DNA of 64,000 bases from Flavobacterium sp. (GCF_027482425.1 NZ_JAIXWA010000041.1:62001-126000), one strand, 5' to 3'. Shown: positions 9,740-19,346, counted from the first letter of the stretch. Made by a program: numbers and translations. The notes: generated from the letters alone by a model not told the origin.

Positions 9740-10801
9740 CTACATTTCGTTTGCCTTGGCAGTAATCCGCTTGATCTCTTGTTCCTTCCCTTTAGGATAA
9801 ATCAACAAAACATCTTGATGGTCTACAATGATAAAATCATCCAATCCATCAATCACAATAAGCTTTTTTCCTTCGGAGCGAATAATATTGTTGGAGGCAT
9901 TCTCCAAAATTACGGTAGCATTTACTACCGCATTGTCTTGAGCATCTTTGTCCAATTTTTCATGAAGTGAACCCCAGGTTCCTAAATCATTCCAATCAAA
10001 AGTAGCGGGCAATACAAAGACATTTCGGGCATGTTCCAAAACGGCATAATCTATGGAAATGTTTTCTGCATGTACATAATGTTCCGCAATAAAATCGGAT
10101 TCACTTGGGGTATTGTACGCTTCCATTCCCGCTGAAAACAACGTATACATCGCCGGTTGAAAATGATGAAAAGCTTCAGTTATCGCTTGTACATTCCAAA
10201 TGAAAATCCCTCCGTTCCACAAGAAATTTCCTTGCTCCAAAAAGTGTTTGGCTGTTTCATAATCGGGTTTTTCGCGAAATTGAACCACCTGCTTCACTGG
10301 GGCAGTCTCCATTTGATTGTATTCGATATACCCAAAACCCGTATTGGGGAATGTGGGTTGAATTCCCAAGGTCATTAGTGCATTTTCATTTTCACAATAA
10401 TCAAAACACTGCTGTAAGTTTTGTGTAAACGCTTGTTCATCTTCTATCCAATGATCGCTAGGCGCTACCACGACCACCGCATCTGGATTTTGTTTCTTGA
10501 TTTTTAACGAAGCATATAAAATACATGGTGCCGTATTACGCATCGCTGGCTCTAACACAATTTGTTCGGGCGCTACTTGGGGCAATTGTTCCAAAACAAG
10601 CGCATTGTAACGCGCATTAGTTAAAATCAATATGTTCTGTAGAGGAATGCTCTTCGACAAGCGACTGAATGTTTTTTGTATCAAGGTTTCCCCCGAACCC
10701 AACATATCGTGAAATTGTTTCGGAAAATCAGCGGTACTCACCGGCCAAAAACGAGAACCAACTCCGCCAGCCATTATAATCGCGTAATAATTAGAATTCA
10801 T
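9740..10801 (-). CDS. manC: Mannose-1-phosphate guanylyltransferase
   Basis: 353 residues, the length of the single-domain enzyme. It makes GDP-mannose from mannose-1-phosphate and GTP for surface glycans. The N-terminal signature MAGGVGSRFWPVS (residues 11-23) with PKQF, the sugar-binding GFGYIEY and FREKP, and WNGGIFIWN are all present. The bifunctional C-terminal isomerase domain is absent. Transcribed alone on the minus strand, with a candidate -7 box at 10839-10846. Confidence 0.92.
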   Translation of the reverse strand: MNSNYYAIIMAGGVGSRFWPVSTADFPKQFHDMLGSGETLIQKTFSRLSKSIPLQNILILTNARYNALVLEQLPQVAPEQIVLEPAMRNTAPCILYASLKIKKQNPDAVVVVAPSDHWIEDEQAFTQNLQQCFDYCENENALMTLGIQPTFPNTGFGYIEYNQMETAPVKQVVQFREKPDYETAKHFLEQGNFLWNGGIFIWNVQAITEAFHHFQPAMYTLFSAGMEAYNTPSESDFIAEHYVHAENISIDYAVLEHARNVFVLPATFDWNDLGTWGSLHEKLDKDAQDNAVVNATVILENASNNIIRSEGKKLIVIDGLDDFIIVDHQDVLLIYPKGKEQEIKRITAKANEM

Positions 10802-10838
10802 GCCGTTAACAATATTTAGCTTTACCCTTTACCTGGGG

Positions 10839-10846
10839 CAAATATA
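10839..10846 (-). promoter_or_regulatory. Candidate -7 box TATATTTG for manC
   Basis: The minus strand reads TATATTTG, an exact TAnnTTTG match 38 bases upstream of the manC ATG. No TTG at the preferred spacing was found. Confidence 0.45.
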
Positions 10847-10890
10847 CTGATTCTTGTGGGGAAAATAATCGTAACAAATATTTAAAATCG

Positions 10891-11499
10891 CTATGACTCG
10901 CGAACAGGAACGAGTTCAACCTCAGCATTGGCATTAAACAAAAACAATTTTCCTGTAGCTACCTCCAAACCAATGTAGCGCTTCACCCGCAGACCCTGTT
11001 TTTGAAAAATCCGACCGTTTTTTAGTCGAAAATAAGCGCCATTGGGTACTTCATGGATAAAATATACATCCGACTTACGCTCGTCAAACTGTTTTAACGC
11101 ATAAGCCAAACGCGCATCGGTATCACTGGAGGCTGTGGGATTACGAAAATGTTGGGCCACCAAGGGCAACACCGAATGCGGAAAAATCTCGGGGCGAATA
11201 AACGGCACCATCAGCCGTTGGAACGTCATTTTCCATTCAACCCCATGCGGCTTAATTTGCCTCCCGTAGTGCTCAAAAGCTACCAAATGCGCAATCTCGT
11301 GAACTAAGGTGATCAAAAAACGGTACTTATTCAAATTGGCATTCACCGTAATCTCGTGCTTCCCATTGACCGCTTTCCGATAATCACCATGCCGCGTTTG
11401 CCGCTCATGGACAATTTTTAAATGCACACTATGGGTTTTGATCAACTCAAAACAAGGCATTACGGCATGCTCGGGGAGGTATTTGGCGAGGACTTCCAA
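10891..11499 (-). CDS. SprT-like zinc metallopeptidase-domain protein
   Basis: 202 residues. The SprT-like zinc site is HEIAH at 67-71, within TLVHEIAHLVAFEHYG, followed by KPHGVEWK, where the third His ligand is expected. Bacterial SprT-like proteins are of unproven function; the family shares its fold with the DNA-protein crosslink protease SPRTN. The start is a TTG (11499). The first ATG (11460) would remove EVLAKYLPEH, a segment I recall as conserved in flavobacterial homologues, so the TTG is preferred. There is a stop just upstream in frame. It follows the SDR gene on the same strand. Confidence 0.75.
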   Translation of the reverse strand: MEVLAKYLPEHAVMPCFELIKTHSVHLKIVHERQTRHGDYRKAVNGKHEITVNANLNKYRFLITLVHEIAHLVAFEHYGRQIKPHGVEWKMTFQRLMVPFIRPEIFPHSVLPLVAQHFRNPTASSDTDARLAYALKQFDERKSDVYFIHEVPNGAYFRLKNGRIFQKQGLRVKRYIGLEVATGKLFLFNANAEVELVPVRES

Positions 11500-11534
11500 A
11501 GGAATATGTTAAATTATAAATGTTAAATTATAAA

Positions 11535-12209
11535 TTAAGGGGTTGAAGACGAAACCTGAATAATTTTTCCATTGTGAAAAGTATTCCCATTTAAGGTGAA
11601 ATTATAGATATAATCGGCCATTTCGGCGGCAGACACAGGCGCTTGGTACCCCGGGAATGCTTCTTCCAACATTTCGGTTTGAACCGCGCCTAAGGCCAAG
11701 ACATTAAATGCAATACCGCGTTCTTTGTACTCCTCAGCAAGTAATTCCGATAAGGTAATGACCGCGCCTTTGCTCGAACTGTAAGCGGCTAATCCAGGGA
11801 ATTTCATACTGCCTTGTACACCGCCCATCGAACTCACACTGACCACATGACTACCCGCCGGCATGAAGGGCAAACACACTTGGGTGAGCATCGCTACGCC
11901 GAAGACATTCACTTTGTAAACCTGCTCAAAATCTTCCATACGCAATTGTTCAAAAGGCTTGTTGACCAAACTCCCCGCATTGTGGATAATGCGATCCACC
12001 TGCTTCCAACTGTGGGTGAGAAAATCCCGCACCTGTTGCAAATCGTCTTCCACCGTTAAATCAAGTGAAAAGCAAGTAATATTGGGGTGCTCCATTAACT
12101 CCTGAGGAATTTTTCGCGATAACGCCAATACATGATGCCCCGCTTGAGCACATTGAAGCGCTAAGGACAAACCGATTCCTCGGGAAGTTCCAGTAATGAT
12201 AATATTCAT
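11535..12209 (-). CDS. Short-chain dehydrogenase/reductase
   Basis: 224 residues of classical SDR fold. Residues 7-14 (TGTSRGIG) bind NAD(P), HNAG is the NAG motif, and the catalytic set is Ser in VSSMGG with YSSSKGA as YxxxK. These cytosolic enzymes oxidise or reduce alcohols and ketones. The substrate cannot be told from sequence. It is followed by the SprT-like gene 35 bases downstream; the gap has AT-rich imperfect repeats (taaattataaatgttaaatt). Confidence 0.85.
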   Translation of the reverse strand: MNIIITGTSRGIGLSLALQCAQAGHHVLALSRKIPQELMEHPNITCFSLDLTVEDDLQQVRDFLTHSWKQVDRIIHNAGSLVNKPFEQLRMEDFEQVYKVNVFGVAMLTQVCLPFMPAGSHVVSVSSMGGVQGSMKFPGLAAYSSSKGAVITLSELLAEEYKERGIAFNVLALGAVQTEMLEEAFPGYQAPVSAAEMADYIYNFTLNGNTFHNGKIIQVSSSTP

Positions 12210-12298
12210 AGGCTTTATGTCTAGTTGGTAACTCTTTTTTTTCGCATCCGCAGCTCATGGCCATTGAAGCAAAGTTAGGGATTTCACCCCACAAAAAA

Positions 12299-12316
12299 AC
12301 CTCCCCTAAGGGAGGT
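12299..12316 (-). terminator. Rho-independent terminator after acyl-CoA dehydrogenase
   Basis: Perfect 7-bp stem ACCTCCC/GGGAGGT with a 4-base loop. On the minus strand it is followed by a run of T (12292-12298). It lies just after the dehydrogenase stop at 12339. Confidence 0.85.
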
Positions 12317-12338
12317 CTCATTATTATTCCTATATAAT

Positions 12339-13478
12339 TTAAGAAATCAATCCGCGGGAAATTACAATACGTTGGATCTCGGAAGTTCCTTCGTAAATCT
12401 GTGTAATCTTCGCATCACGCATCATACGCTCTACATGATACTCAGCCACATATCCATTACCTCCGTGAATTTGCACCGCCTCATTGGCAACTTCCAACGC
12501 GACTTCAGAAGCATATAATTTGGCCATAGCACCACTGTGCGCAATGTCTTTTCCTTCATCTTTCTCCACCGCTGCTTTCATCACCAACAATTTTGCCGCC
12601 GTCGTTTTCACATACATATCGGCCAATTTGAAAGCAATTGCTTGGTGTTTAAAAATCTCTTTCCCGAAAGCCTTACGCTCTTGGGCATATTTCAACGCCA
12701 ATTCATAAGCACCATATGCAATACCCAAGGCTTGCGAAGCAATACCAATACGGCCTCCATTTAAAACATTCATGGCAAAAGAAAACCCAAAACCATCTTC
12801 ACCAATGCGGTTTTCTTTTGGCACTTTAACATCCGTAAACATCAAAGAGTGCGTGTCCGAACCGCGAATACCCATCTTTTTTTCTTTGAGTCCAATTTCA
12901 AAACCTTCCCATCCTTTTTCTACGATGAAGGCATTGATTCCTTTGTGTCCTTTTTCAGGGTCGGTTTGCGCCATCACTAAATAGGTAGAAGCGGTTGAAC
13001 CATTGGTAATCCAGTTTTTGGTTCCATTCAACAAATAATAATCCCCCATGTCTTTGGCTGTCGTTTTTTGCGAAGTAGCATCCGAACCTGCCTCAGGCTC
13101 TGACAAACAAAAAGCACCGATCTTTTCACCTTTGGCTAAAGGCACCAAATATTTCATTTTTTGTTCTTCGCTACAGTATTTCTCCATTCCCGCACATACC
13201 AAAGAATTGTTCACCGACATGATTACTGCCGCTGAAGCATCAACTTTGGCAATCTCCGTCATCGCCAATACATACGATACACTATCCAATCCTGCGCCGC
13301 CGTATTTCGGGTCGACCATCATGCCCATAAAACCCAAATCGGCCATCATTTTGACCTGCTCGGTAGGGAACTTGGAGTGTTCGTCGCGTTCAATCACGCC
13401 GGGCAATAATTCGTTTTGAGCAAAATCACGCGCCGCCTGCTGAATCATTAAATGCTCTTCGGTAAGATTAAAATCCAT
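12339..13478 (-). CDS. Acyl-CoA dehydrogenase
   Basis: 379 residues, the usual length for short/medium-chain acyl-CoA dehydrogenases, FAD enzymes that introduce the alpha-beta double bond in fatty or branched acyl-CoAs. FCLSEPEAGSDA and WITNGS are the FAD-binding signature. QIHGGNGYVAEYHVERMMRDAKITQIYEGTSEIQ contains both family signature 2 and the position of the catalytic Glu (YEGTSE). Monocistronic, with its own promoter (13521-13551) and terminator (12299-12316). Confidence 0.93.
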   Translation of the reverse strand: MDFNLTEEHLMIQQAARDFAQNELLPGVIERDEHSKFPTEQVKMMADLGFMGMMVDPKYGGAGLDSVSYVLAMTEIAKVDASAAVIMSVNNSLVCAGMEKYCSEEQKMKYLVPLAKGEKIGAFCLSEPEAGSDATSQKTTAKDMGDYYLLNGTKNWITNGSTASTYLVMAQTDPEKGHKGINAFIVEKGWEGFEIGLKEKKMGIRGSDTHSLMFTDVKVPKENRIGEDGFGFSFAMNVLNGGRIGIASQALGIAYGAYELALKYAQERKAFGKEIFKHQAIAFKLADMYVKTTAAKLLVMKAAVEKDEGKDIAHSGAMAKLYASEVALEVANEAVQIHGGNGYVAEYHVERMMRDAKITQIYEGTSEIQRIVISRGLIS

Positions 13479-13520
13479 ATAAATTCGTATTTGTTAATCG
13501 TAAATTTTAATTTTGGTTTC

Positions 13521-13551
13521 CAAATGTATAATATAAAACGCGAAACTTCAA
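13521..13551 (-). promoter_or_regulatory. Housekeeping promoter for acyl-CoA dehydrogenase
   Basis: On the minus strand TTG (13551-13549), 20 bases, TACATTTG (13528-13521). This is a full match to the flavobacterial consensus. Transcription would start about 36 bases before the ATG at 13478. Confidence 0.7.
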
Positions 13552-13572
13552 ACGATTTCGTAATTTTAAAAA

Positions 13573-14646
13573 ATGTCTAAACACACCTACCATATCCTCG
13601 GTGTCATGTCGGGCACATCCCTCGATGGCATTGACTTGGCTGAAGTTTTTTTTACGCTCGAAAACAGGCGTTGGACCTATACTTTCGGGGTTTCCGAGAC
13701 CCTGCCCTATCCCGACACTTGGCTGCATCGTTTGCAGGTTGCGCTTCACTACTCTCCACTGGAACTTCAACAACTTAATCAGGACTACACAGCCTATCTC
13801 GGCGGAGTGATAGCGGCATTTATCAGAACCCATCGCCTCCAAGCGCTCGATGCCGTGTGTTCTCATGGCCATACGATTCTCCACCAACCTCAAAACGGAT
13901 ATACTTTACAAATCGGCAACCTTCCTGAAATTGCCTCCTATTGCCAACAAACCGTGGTGTGCGACTTTCGCGTGCAAGATGTGGAACGCGGTGGACAAGG
14001 CGCTCCTTTGGTTCCCATCGGCGATCGAATGCTATTTTCAGCATACACCTATTGCCTCAATCTCGGGGGGTTCTCCAACGTGTCTTTTGAACACCAACAA
14101 CACCGCATTGCCTTCGACATTTCGCCCGTCAATACCGTTCTCAATCACTATGCGGTTCAACTTGGAATGGCCTATGATGCCGGAGGAGAACGCGCCGCAG
14201 GAGGAACGCTATCACCTGAATTGTTGGATGCTTTAAATGGCTTGGAGTATTATACACAACCCTTTCCTAAATCATTGGGAGTTGAATTTGTTCGTGAAAA
14301 AGTCTTACCATTAATGCAACGTTTCAACCCCGCGCCAGAAGACGCCTTACGCACTTTTGTGGAACACATTGCCCAACAAATCGCCCGTGCGTTACCCCTG
14401 GCCCAAGGACGTTTACTGATCACTGGCGGAGGAGCTTACAATCATTTTTTGCTACAGCGAATGCAAGCCTACCTCCCCGAAATGACGCTCATCGTTCCCG
14501 ACAATACCACACTTGAATTTAAAGAAGCATTGATTTTTGGTCTATTGGGCGTACTGCGATTACGAGAGGAAATCAACGTGCTTTCAAGCGTTACTGGTGC
14601 CCACGATGACCATTGCAGCGGAAAAGTGTACCCTTGGAAAGGATGA
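13573..14646 (+). CDS. anmK: Anhydro-N-acetylmuramic acid kinase
   Basis: 357 residues. AnmK phosphorylates and opens 1,6-anhydro-MurNAc released during peptidoglycan turnover, producing MurNAc-6-phosphate for recycling. The N-terminal ATP-site motif GVMSGTSLDGIDLA (residues 10-23) is diagnostic. CSHGHTILHQP, DFRVQDVERGGQGAPLVPIGD and LITGGGAYNHFLL complete the kinase fold. Divergent from the acyl-CoA dehydrogenase. The next gene's -7 box begins 16 bases after its stop codon. Confidence 0.93.
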   Translation: MSKHTYHILGVMSGTSLDGIDLAEVFFTLENRRWTYTFGVSETLPYPDTWLHRLQVALHYSPLELQQLNQDYTAYLGGVIAAFIRTHRLQALDAVCSHGHTILHQPQNGYTLQIGNLPEIASYCQQTVVCDFRVQDVERGGQGAPLVPIGDRMLFSAYTYCLNLGGFSNVSFEHQQHRIAFDISPVNTVLNHYAVQLGMAYDAGGERAAGGTLSPELLDALNGLEYYTQPFPKSLGVEFVREKVLPLMQRFNPAPEDALRTFVEHIAQQIARALPLAQGRLLITGGGAYNHFLLQRMQAYLPEMTLIVPDNTTLEFKEALIFGLLGVLRLREEINVLSSVTGAHDDHCSGKVYPWKG

Positions 14647-14662
14647 ATTATAAAGGAATGCG

Positions 14663-14670
14663 TACTTTTG
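14663..14670 (+). promoter_or_regulatory. -7 box TACTTTTG for the amino-acid dehydrogenase
   Basis: Exact TAnnTTTG, 18 bases before ATG 14689. Its last three bases form the in-frame TTG that would otherwise look like the start codon. Confidence 0.6.
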
Positions 14671-14688
14671 CCGCACAAACAAACTACG

Positions 14689-15915
14689 ATGAAAGATTTA
14701 CTTAAAAAATTTGAAAATAAACAACCTGAAATCATCTTCAATTGGAAAGATAGCGAAACCGATGCCGAAGGATGGACCGTAATCAACTCCCTGCGTGGAG
14801 GAGCGGCCGGCGGTGGGACACGGATGCGCAAAGGACTCGATATGAATGAGGTACTTTCATTGGCGAAAACCATGGAAGTGAAGTTTACCGTTTCTGGCCC
14901 TGCTATTGGAGGCGCTAAATCAGGAATCAACTTTGACCCCAACGATCCCCGTAAAAAAGACGTATTGAAACGATGGTATAAAGCGGTATCGCCTTTATTG
15001 AAAAGTTATTACGGCACGGGAGGCGACCTCAACGTCGATGAAATCCATGAAGTGATTCCCATGACCGAGGAATGTGGTGTGTGGCATCCGCAAGAGGGTG
15101 TGTTCAACGGCCATTTTAAACCCACCGATGCCGACAAAATCAACCGTATTGGGCAATTGCGTCAAGGTGTGATCAAGGTGATTGAAAACCCCAAATTTTC
15201 TCCCGATGTATTGCGCAAATATACCGTAGCCGACATGATTACGGGATACGGAGTCGCCGAAGCCGTTCGCCATTATTACAATACGTATGGTGGGGATTTT
15301 CATGGCAAAAAAGCCATCGTGCAAGGATTTGGTAATGTGGGTTCGGCCGCCGCGTTTTACCTTGCTGAGATGGGCGTTCGCGTCATTGGAATCATTGACC
15401 GAAATGGAGGTGTTTTGAATGAAAACGGATTTAGCTATGATGAAATCAAACGGTTATTCCTCAACAAAGACGGCAATACGTTAGTGGCCGAAAACATGAT
15501 TCCTTTTGCCGAAATTAATACTAAAATTTGGGCCATGGGAGCACACATATTTGCCCCCTGTGCCGCCTCGCGTTTGGTAACTCAAGACCAAGTAGATGCC
15601 ATGATTGGAAACGGATTAGAAGTCATCACTTGTGGAGCCAATGTCCCTTTTGCGGATAAAGAAATCTTCTTCGGCCCCATTATGGAACATACCGATCAAA
15701 AAGTGAGCTTGATTCCTGACTTTATCTCCAACTGTGGAATGGCACGCGTGTTTGCCTATTTTATGGAGAAAAAAGTGCAAATGACCGACGAAGCCATTTT
15801 CTACGACACCTCCGAAACCATCAAAAAGGCCATCGAACGCATACACGACCGGAAAGCCGACAAACAAAACATTAGTGCTACTGCTTTTGAAATTGCATTA
15901 CAACAATTGGTGTAA
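14689..15915 (+). CDS. Glu/Leu/Phe/Val-type dehydrogenase
   Basis: 408 residues from ATG 14689. Family members reversibly deaminate an amino acid with NAD(P). Visible are the GGAAGGGTRMR segment, the catalytic-lysine motif GPAIGGAKSGI, the second acidic catalytic region GTGGDLNVDE, and the Rossmann motif GFGNVGSAAAFYLAEMG. It lacks the characteristic hexameric GDH N-terminal features and is closer to the leucine/glutamate dehydrogenase group common in Flavobacteria; substrate specificity is not resolved. Its stop overlaps nhaA by one base. Confidence 0.88.
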   Translation: MKDLLKKFENKQPEIIFNWKDSETDAEGWTVINSLRGGAAGGGTRMRKGLDMNEVLSLAKTMEVKFTVSGPAIGGAKSGINFDPNDPRKKDVLKRWYKAVSPLLKSYYGTGGDLNVDEIHEVIPMTEECGVWHPQEGVFNGHFKPTDADKINRIGQLRQGVIKVIENPKFSPDVLRKYTVADMITGYGVAEAVRHYYNTYGGDFHGKKAIVQGFGNVGSAAAFYLAEMGVRVIGIIDRNGGVLNENGFSYDEIKRLFLNKDGNTLVAENMIPFAEINTKIWAMGAHIFAPCAASRLVTQDQVDAMIGNGLEVITCGANVPFADKEIFFGPIMEHTDQKVSLIPDFISNCGMARVFAYFMEKKVQMTDEAIFYDTSETIKKAIERIHDRKADKQNISATAFEIALQQLV

Positions 15916-17072
15916 TGAAAGTAACCCGTTTATTTACTTCCTTTTTTGAAAGTGAAAAAGCAGGCGGATTAGTCCTTGTATTTTGCACGATGCTCTCCTT
16001 ATTCTTGGCCAATTCCCAAGGGTCGGAGTCGTATTTGCATTGGTGGCATACCCCCATGGGAGGAAAACCCGTTGAATATTGGATCAACGACGGTTTGATG
16101 GCTATCTTCTTTCTGTTAATCGGACTCGAACTCGAACGGGAAGTTTACATCGGGGAACTCTCCAAAATCAAAGATGCTGCACTGCCCTTAGCGGGTGCCT
16201 TGGGAGGCATGCTCGTTCCAGCATTGCTTTTTGTTGTCTTTAACCACGACACTCCTACCCACAAAGGCTATGGCATTCCCATGGCAACCGATATTGCTTT
16301 TGCTATTGGCATCTTGTCATTGTTGGGCAAACGGGTTCCCGTGGCCTTGAAGGTTTTTTTGACCGCCTTGGCTGTCATCGATGACTTGGGCGCAATTTTG
16401 ATGATTGCCATTTTTTATACTGATAGTTTAGATTTGGTGAATCTCGGCATTTCCCTGGGGGTGTTTGGCGTGCTGCTTATCCTCAACCGACTAAAGGTCA
16501 ACAACCTGTTGTTATATCTTATTGGCGGGGTAATCATGTGGTATTTCATGTTGCATTCAGGCGTGCATGCCACGATTACAGGCGTGCTCTTGGCCTTTGC
16601 CATTCCGTTTGAAAATGGGAGTCCGCGCACCATTTCGTACCAACTCCAACAGTGGTTACACCATCCCGTAGCCTTTGTGATCATTCCTATTTTTGCCTTA
16701 TGCAATACCGCTGTTGTGATCGAAGGCAATCTCATCGATACCTTACATCACCCCTACAGCATTGGAATTCTAGTGGGCTTAATCGTGGGGAAACCGTTGG
16801 GTATTTTTGCTTTTAGTTGGCTCACCGTTCGTTTCAAACTCACGCAACTTCCCGAAGGATTTACCTGGCAGCGGCTCTTGGGACTCGGGATGTTAGGAGG
16901 CATCGGATTTACCATGTCCATCTTTATCACCCTATTGGCATTTGACGATACGACCGTTATCAACAATAGCAAGTTTATCATTGTAATTGCCTCGACTGTA
17001 TCGGGTCTTTTGGGCTACCTCTGGTTGCAGAAAACGCTTCCTCCCAACGAAGCTCTACCGAATCAATCATAA
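15915..17072 (+). CDS. nhaA: Na+/H+ antiporter NhaA
   Basis: 385-residue inner-membrane protein with about twelve hydrophobic helices. It exchanges cytoplasmic Na+ for external protons. The essential aspartates are Asp126 in MATDIAFA and the pair Asp156-Asp157 in VIDDLGAI, corresponding to Asp133 and Asp163/164 of the E. coli protein. MSIFITLLAF near the C-terminus is also typical. The ATG overlaps the preceding stop (TAATG), so it is translationally coupled to the amino-acid dehydrogenase. Confidence 0.94.
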   Translation: MKVTRLFTSFFESEKAGGLVLVFCTMLSLFLANSQGSESYLHWWHTPMGGKPVEYWINDGLMAIFFLLIGLELEREVYIGELSKIKDAALPLAGALGGMLVPALLFVVFNHDTPTHKGYGIPMATDIAFAIGILSLLGKRVPVALKVFLTALAVIDDLGAILMIAIFYTDSLDLVNLGISLGVFGVLLILNRLKVNNLLLYLIGGVIMWYFMLHSGVHATITGVLLAFAIPFENGSPRTISYQLQQWLHHPVAFVIIPIFALCNTAVVIEGNLIDTLHHPYSIGILVGLIVGKPLGIFAFSWLTVRFKLTQLPEGFTWQRLLGLGMLGGIGFTMSIFITLLAFDDTTVINNSKFIIVIASTVSGLLGYLWLQKTLPPNEALPNQS

Positions 17073-17110
17073 TTTTTTGTACTTTTCAGCGTTAAAATTA
17101 AAAACCGCGT

Positions 17111-18097
17111 ATGGATTTCCAAGAACAATCATCGCAAGATGTCTCTTTTGACCGCTCACAAGACCGTCTTAAACCGCTCGGAGAAACGACTACCCAAGAC
17201 AAACGCCTTTCGTTAGTTTTGGCGACAGCACTCTATGCCGTGCTGATTTTGGTTTTGTTTTTCATTCGCTTTTGGCCTCCTTCCGATAAAGAAATGGCGG
17301 CTTTAATTGCAGGCGGTGGCGGCGGTGGCGGGGTCACCGTGAATTTTGGCGATAGTGATTTTGGTTCGGGTGCAGATTACCGCAACGACGACCTTAATGT
17401 TACTAACCAAAAAGCAACGGCAACACCCACGCCTGAAGAAAGTTTGCTCACCGACGATAGGGATGCGGCTCCCGACGAGGTAGTGGTTCCTAAAAATGAA
17501 CCCACCAAAAAACCGGTGACGCCCACCAATCTTCCTGTAAAAACAACCCAACCCAAGGAGGTAAAACAACCCGTTCGTAAAGTCGATGATGCTTTAGCCA
17601 ATATCCTAAAAGGAGGGAATCGTGGCGGCAATGGTGACGATGCCGCAGGAGGTAATAAAGGAAAAACCAACGGCAGTCTCGGTTCCAACGGCTACTACGG
17701 TAGTGGCGGAAGTGGAGGCGGCACAGGAGGCGGAAATGGCCCTGGTAATGGAACGGGAACAGGTCCCGGCTCAGGAAGTGGCAGTGGCGGTGGTAATGGG
17801 AGTGGCAACGGACGCGGTAACGGTCCCGGCTACGAACTCGCAGGCCGCAAAGCGCTCAACAAACCCCAACCGGCCTATACCTGTAACGAACAAGGCACTG
17901 TCGTGGTACAAATTACCGTGGATAAAAACGGAAACGTCATCGATGCCAAACCGGGCGCGCGCGGCACCACCAATTCTGCTTCATGTCTTGCTAGTCAAGC
18001 CAAGATTGCGGCCATGCAAACCAAATGGTCGGCCAGTCCCGACGGTGCTGAACGGCAAGTGGGGAAAATCACTTACAACTTCAAATTAACAGAATAA
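17111..18097 (+). CDS. TonB-like energy transducer family protein, glycine-rich
   Basis: 328 residues: short cytoplasmic N-terminus, one transmembrane helix at about 35-54 (LVLATALYAVLILVLFFIRFW), a periplasmic linker with AGGGGGGGV, a Pro/Thr/Lys stretch (about 115-155), then long Gly/Asn/Ser-rich repeats to about 250. The C-terminal 85 residues (CNEQGTVVVQITVDKNGNV) form a TonB-like beta-alpha-beta domain. It resembles flavobacterial TonB/TolA-like energy transducers. It is separate from the complete exb/tonB operon at 41-44 kb, so its partner is unknown. Confidence 0.7.
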   Translation: MDFQEQSSQDVSFDRSQDRLKPLGETTTQDKRLSLVLATALYAVLILVLFFIRFWPPSDKEMAALIAGGGGGGGVTVNFGDSDFGSGADYRNDDLNVTNQKATATPTPEESLLTDDRDAAPDEVVVPKNEPTKKPVTPTNLPVKTTQPKEVKQPVRKVDDALANILKGGNRGGNGDDAAGGNKGKTNGSLGSNGYYGSGGSGGGTGGGNGPGNGTGTGPGSGSGSGGGNGSGNGRGNGPGYELAGRKALNKPQPAYTCNEQGTVVVQITVDKNGNVIDAKPGARGTTNSASCLASQAKIAAMQTKWSASPDGAERQVGKITYNFKLTE

Positions 18098-18101
18098 ACA
18101 A

Positions 18102-18124
18102 AAGCGCTTTCGGGCGCTTTTTTT
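18102..18124. terminator. Shared bidirectional terminator
   Basis: Stem AAGCGC/GCGCTT with loop tttcgg, flanked by A residues on the left and a T run on the right. It separates the convergent TonB-like gene (stop 18097) and glycosyltransferase gene (stop 18123) and can serve both. Confidence 0.8.
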
Positions 18125-19346
18125 AGGTCTTATTCTTTTCACTAATCCATTTCGAGAGGTAACGGGTGCTTTGCAACGTATGGTGGTTGAGCAATTGCCC
18201 CACCACATTGGCCTCGCGATGGACGTCCAACCGGGTTATTACCGATTCCCACCGCGACCAAAAAGTTGCCGTATGGGGTGCCGCCGAAAACTGCTGTTGC
18301 AATAACGCATATCCATTTTGTTGTGCCGTAGCCCAAGTCGTGGGTTGGGTGTATAGGGTCACTGCGGCTTCAGCAAAAACATCCCAATCCTCGGTGATGA
18401 CCCCATTCCATAAACCGTTATCGTGCATTCCTTCGGCGCCAATGGGCGTGGTAACGGAGGGCGTACCCATTTGCATCGCCTCGAGCAATTTGCCCTTGAT
18501 GCCCGCACCAAACCGCAAGGGGGCCAACATGACCTTGGCATTTGCAATGACCGCTAAAGCTTCGGGAGCACGCCCGAGGCAATGAAATCCCTGCTTGGGT
18601 TGGTGCATTTGTTGGATGCGTTCGGGAGGATAAGCACCGTAAATATGGAGTTGTGCCTGGGGCAGTTGACGTCTAATTTTTGGCCAAATCACGTCTTTTA
18701 ACTGCTGTACCGCATCGGTATTGGGGTCGTGCATAAAATTGCCGATAAACACAAAATCGGTACGCGAGGCAAAATCGGGCACCGAAGTTCTTTTTTCACC
18801 AAACAAGGGCAAATACACCAATTGGGCCGCTGGGAATTGCCATTCGGTTTGCAACCATTGGTACTCAAAAGCCGAAATGACCAGCACCCAATCACAGCGG
18901 TAAAAGGCAGCCAGTTCACGTTTGGCGGTATCGGAAAGCAGTAAAGCACGCGAGAGCGGCACCTGCTTTTTGACCGCCTGTTGTCGCGCCGCACGTAAGA
19001 AATGGAGGTCTTGACTGTCGAGTAGTGTAAAGGCTTGGGGACACTGTTCGCGCACGCGCCAGCCGAACTGTTCTTCGGTCACAAAACGGTCAAATAGCAC
19101 CACATCGGGTTGCAAGGTCTGCACCCAATCGTAGAAGGCCGCATCGTTGACAGCTATGGGATGAAAGGTGTAGGGATAAGCCGCCCAATCGATGGAGAAA
19201 TCGCGGTTGTGCGCTGCTGAGGCCACGGTGATGGCGTACCCTTTGGCTGCAAAAAGGGCAAGGAGTTGCAACGAACGGGTGCCGGCTGCCGACGAATGCG
19301 GTTCGGGCCACACGAGACCGATAAAAAGTAACCGTGGAGTTTCCAT
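18123..19346 (-). CDS. GT4-like glycosyltransferase
   Basis: 407 residues from ATG 19346; an upstream in-frame TTG-type extension (to 19388) runs into the divergent miaE promoter and is rejected. GT-B fold: N-terminal RLLFIGLVWPEPHSSAAGTRSLQLL as acceptor loop, VFIGNFMHDPNTDAV starting the second Rossmann domain, and the nucleotide-sugar site APLRFGAGIKGKLLEAMQMGTPSVTTPIGAEGM containing the E-x7-E-like motif. Cytoplasmic; sugar and acceptor unknown. Divergently arranged with miaE. Confidence 0.85.
   Translation of the reverse strand: METPRLLFIGLVWPEPHSSAAGTRSLQLLALFAAKGYAITVASAAHNRDFSIDWAAYPYTFHPIAVNDAAFYDWVQTLQPDVVLFDRFVTEEQFGWRVREQCPQAFTLLDSQDLHFLRAARQQAVKKQVPLSRALLLSDTAKRELAAFYRCDWVLVISAFEYQWLQTEWQFPAAQLVYLPLFGEKRTSVPDFASRTDFVFIGNFMHDPNTDAVQQLKDVIWPKIRRQLPQAQLHIYGAYPPERIQQMHQPKQGFHCLGRAPEALAVIANAKVMLAPLRFGAGIKGKLLEAMQMGTPSVTTPIGAEGMHDNGLWNGVITEDWDVFAEAAVTLYTQPTTWATAQQNGYALLQQQFSAAPHTATFWSRWESVITRLDVHREANVVGQLLNHHTLQSTRYLSKWISEKNKT

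Noticed and set aside
11511-11536. taaattataaatgttaaatt repeats as a regulatory element
   Set aside because: Similar AT-rich text-like repeats occur in several intergenic regions (51461, 55311, 59820, 60784) with no consistent relation to genes.
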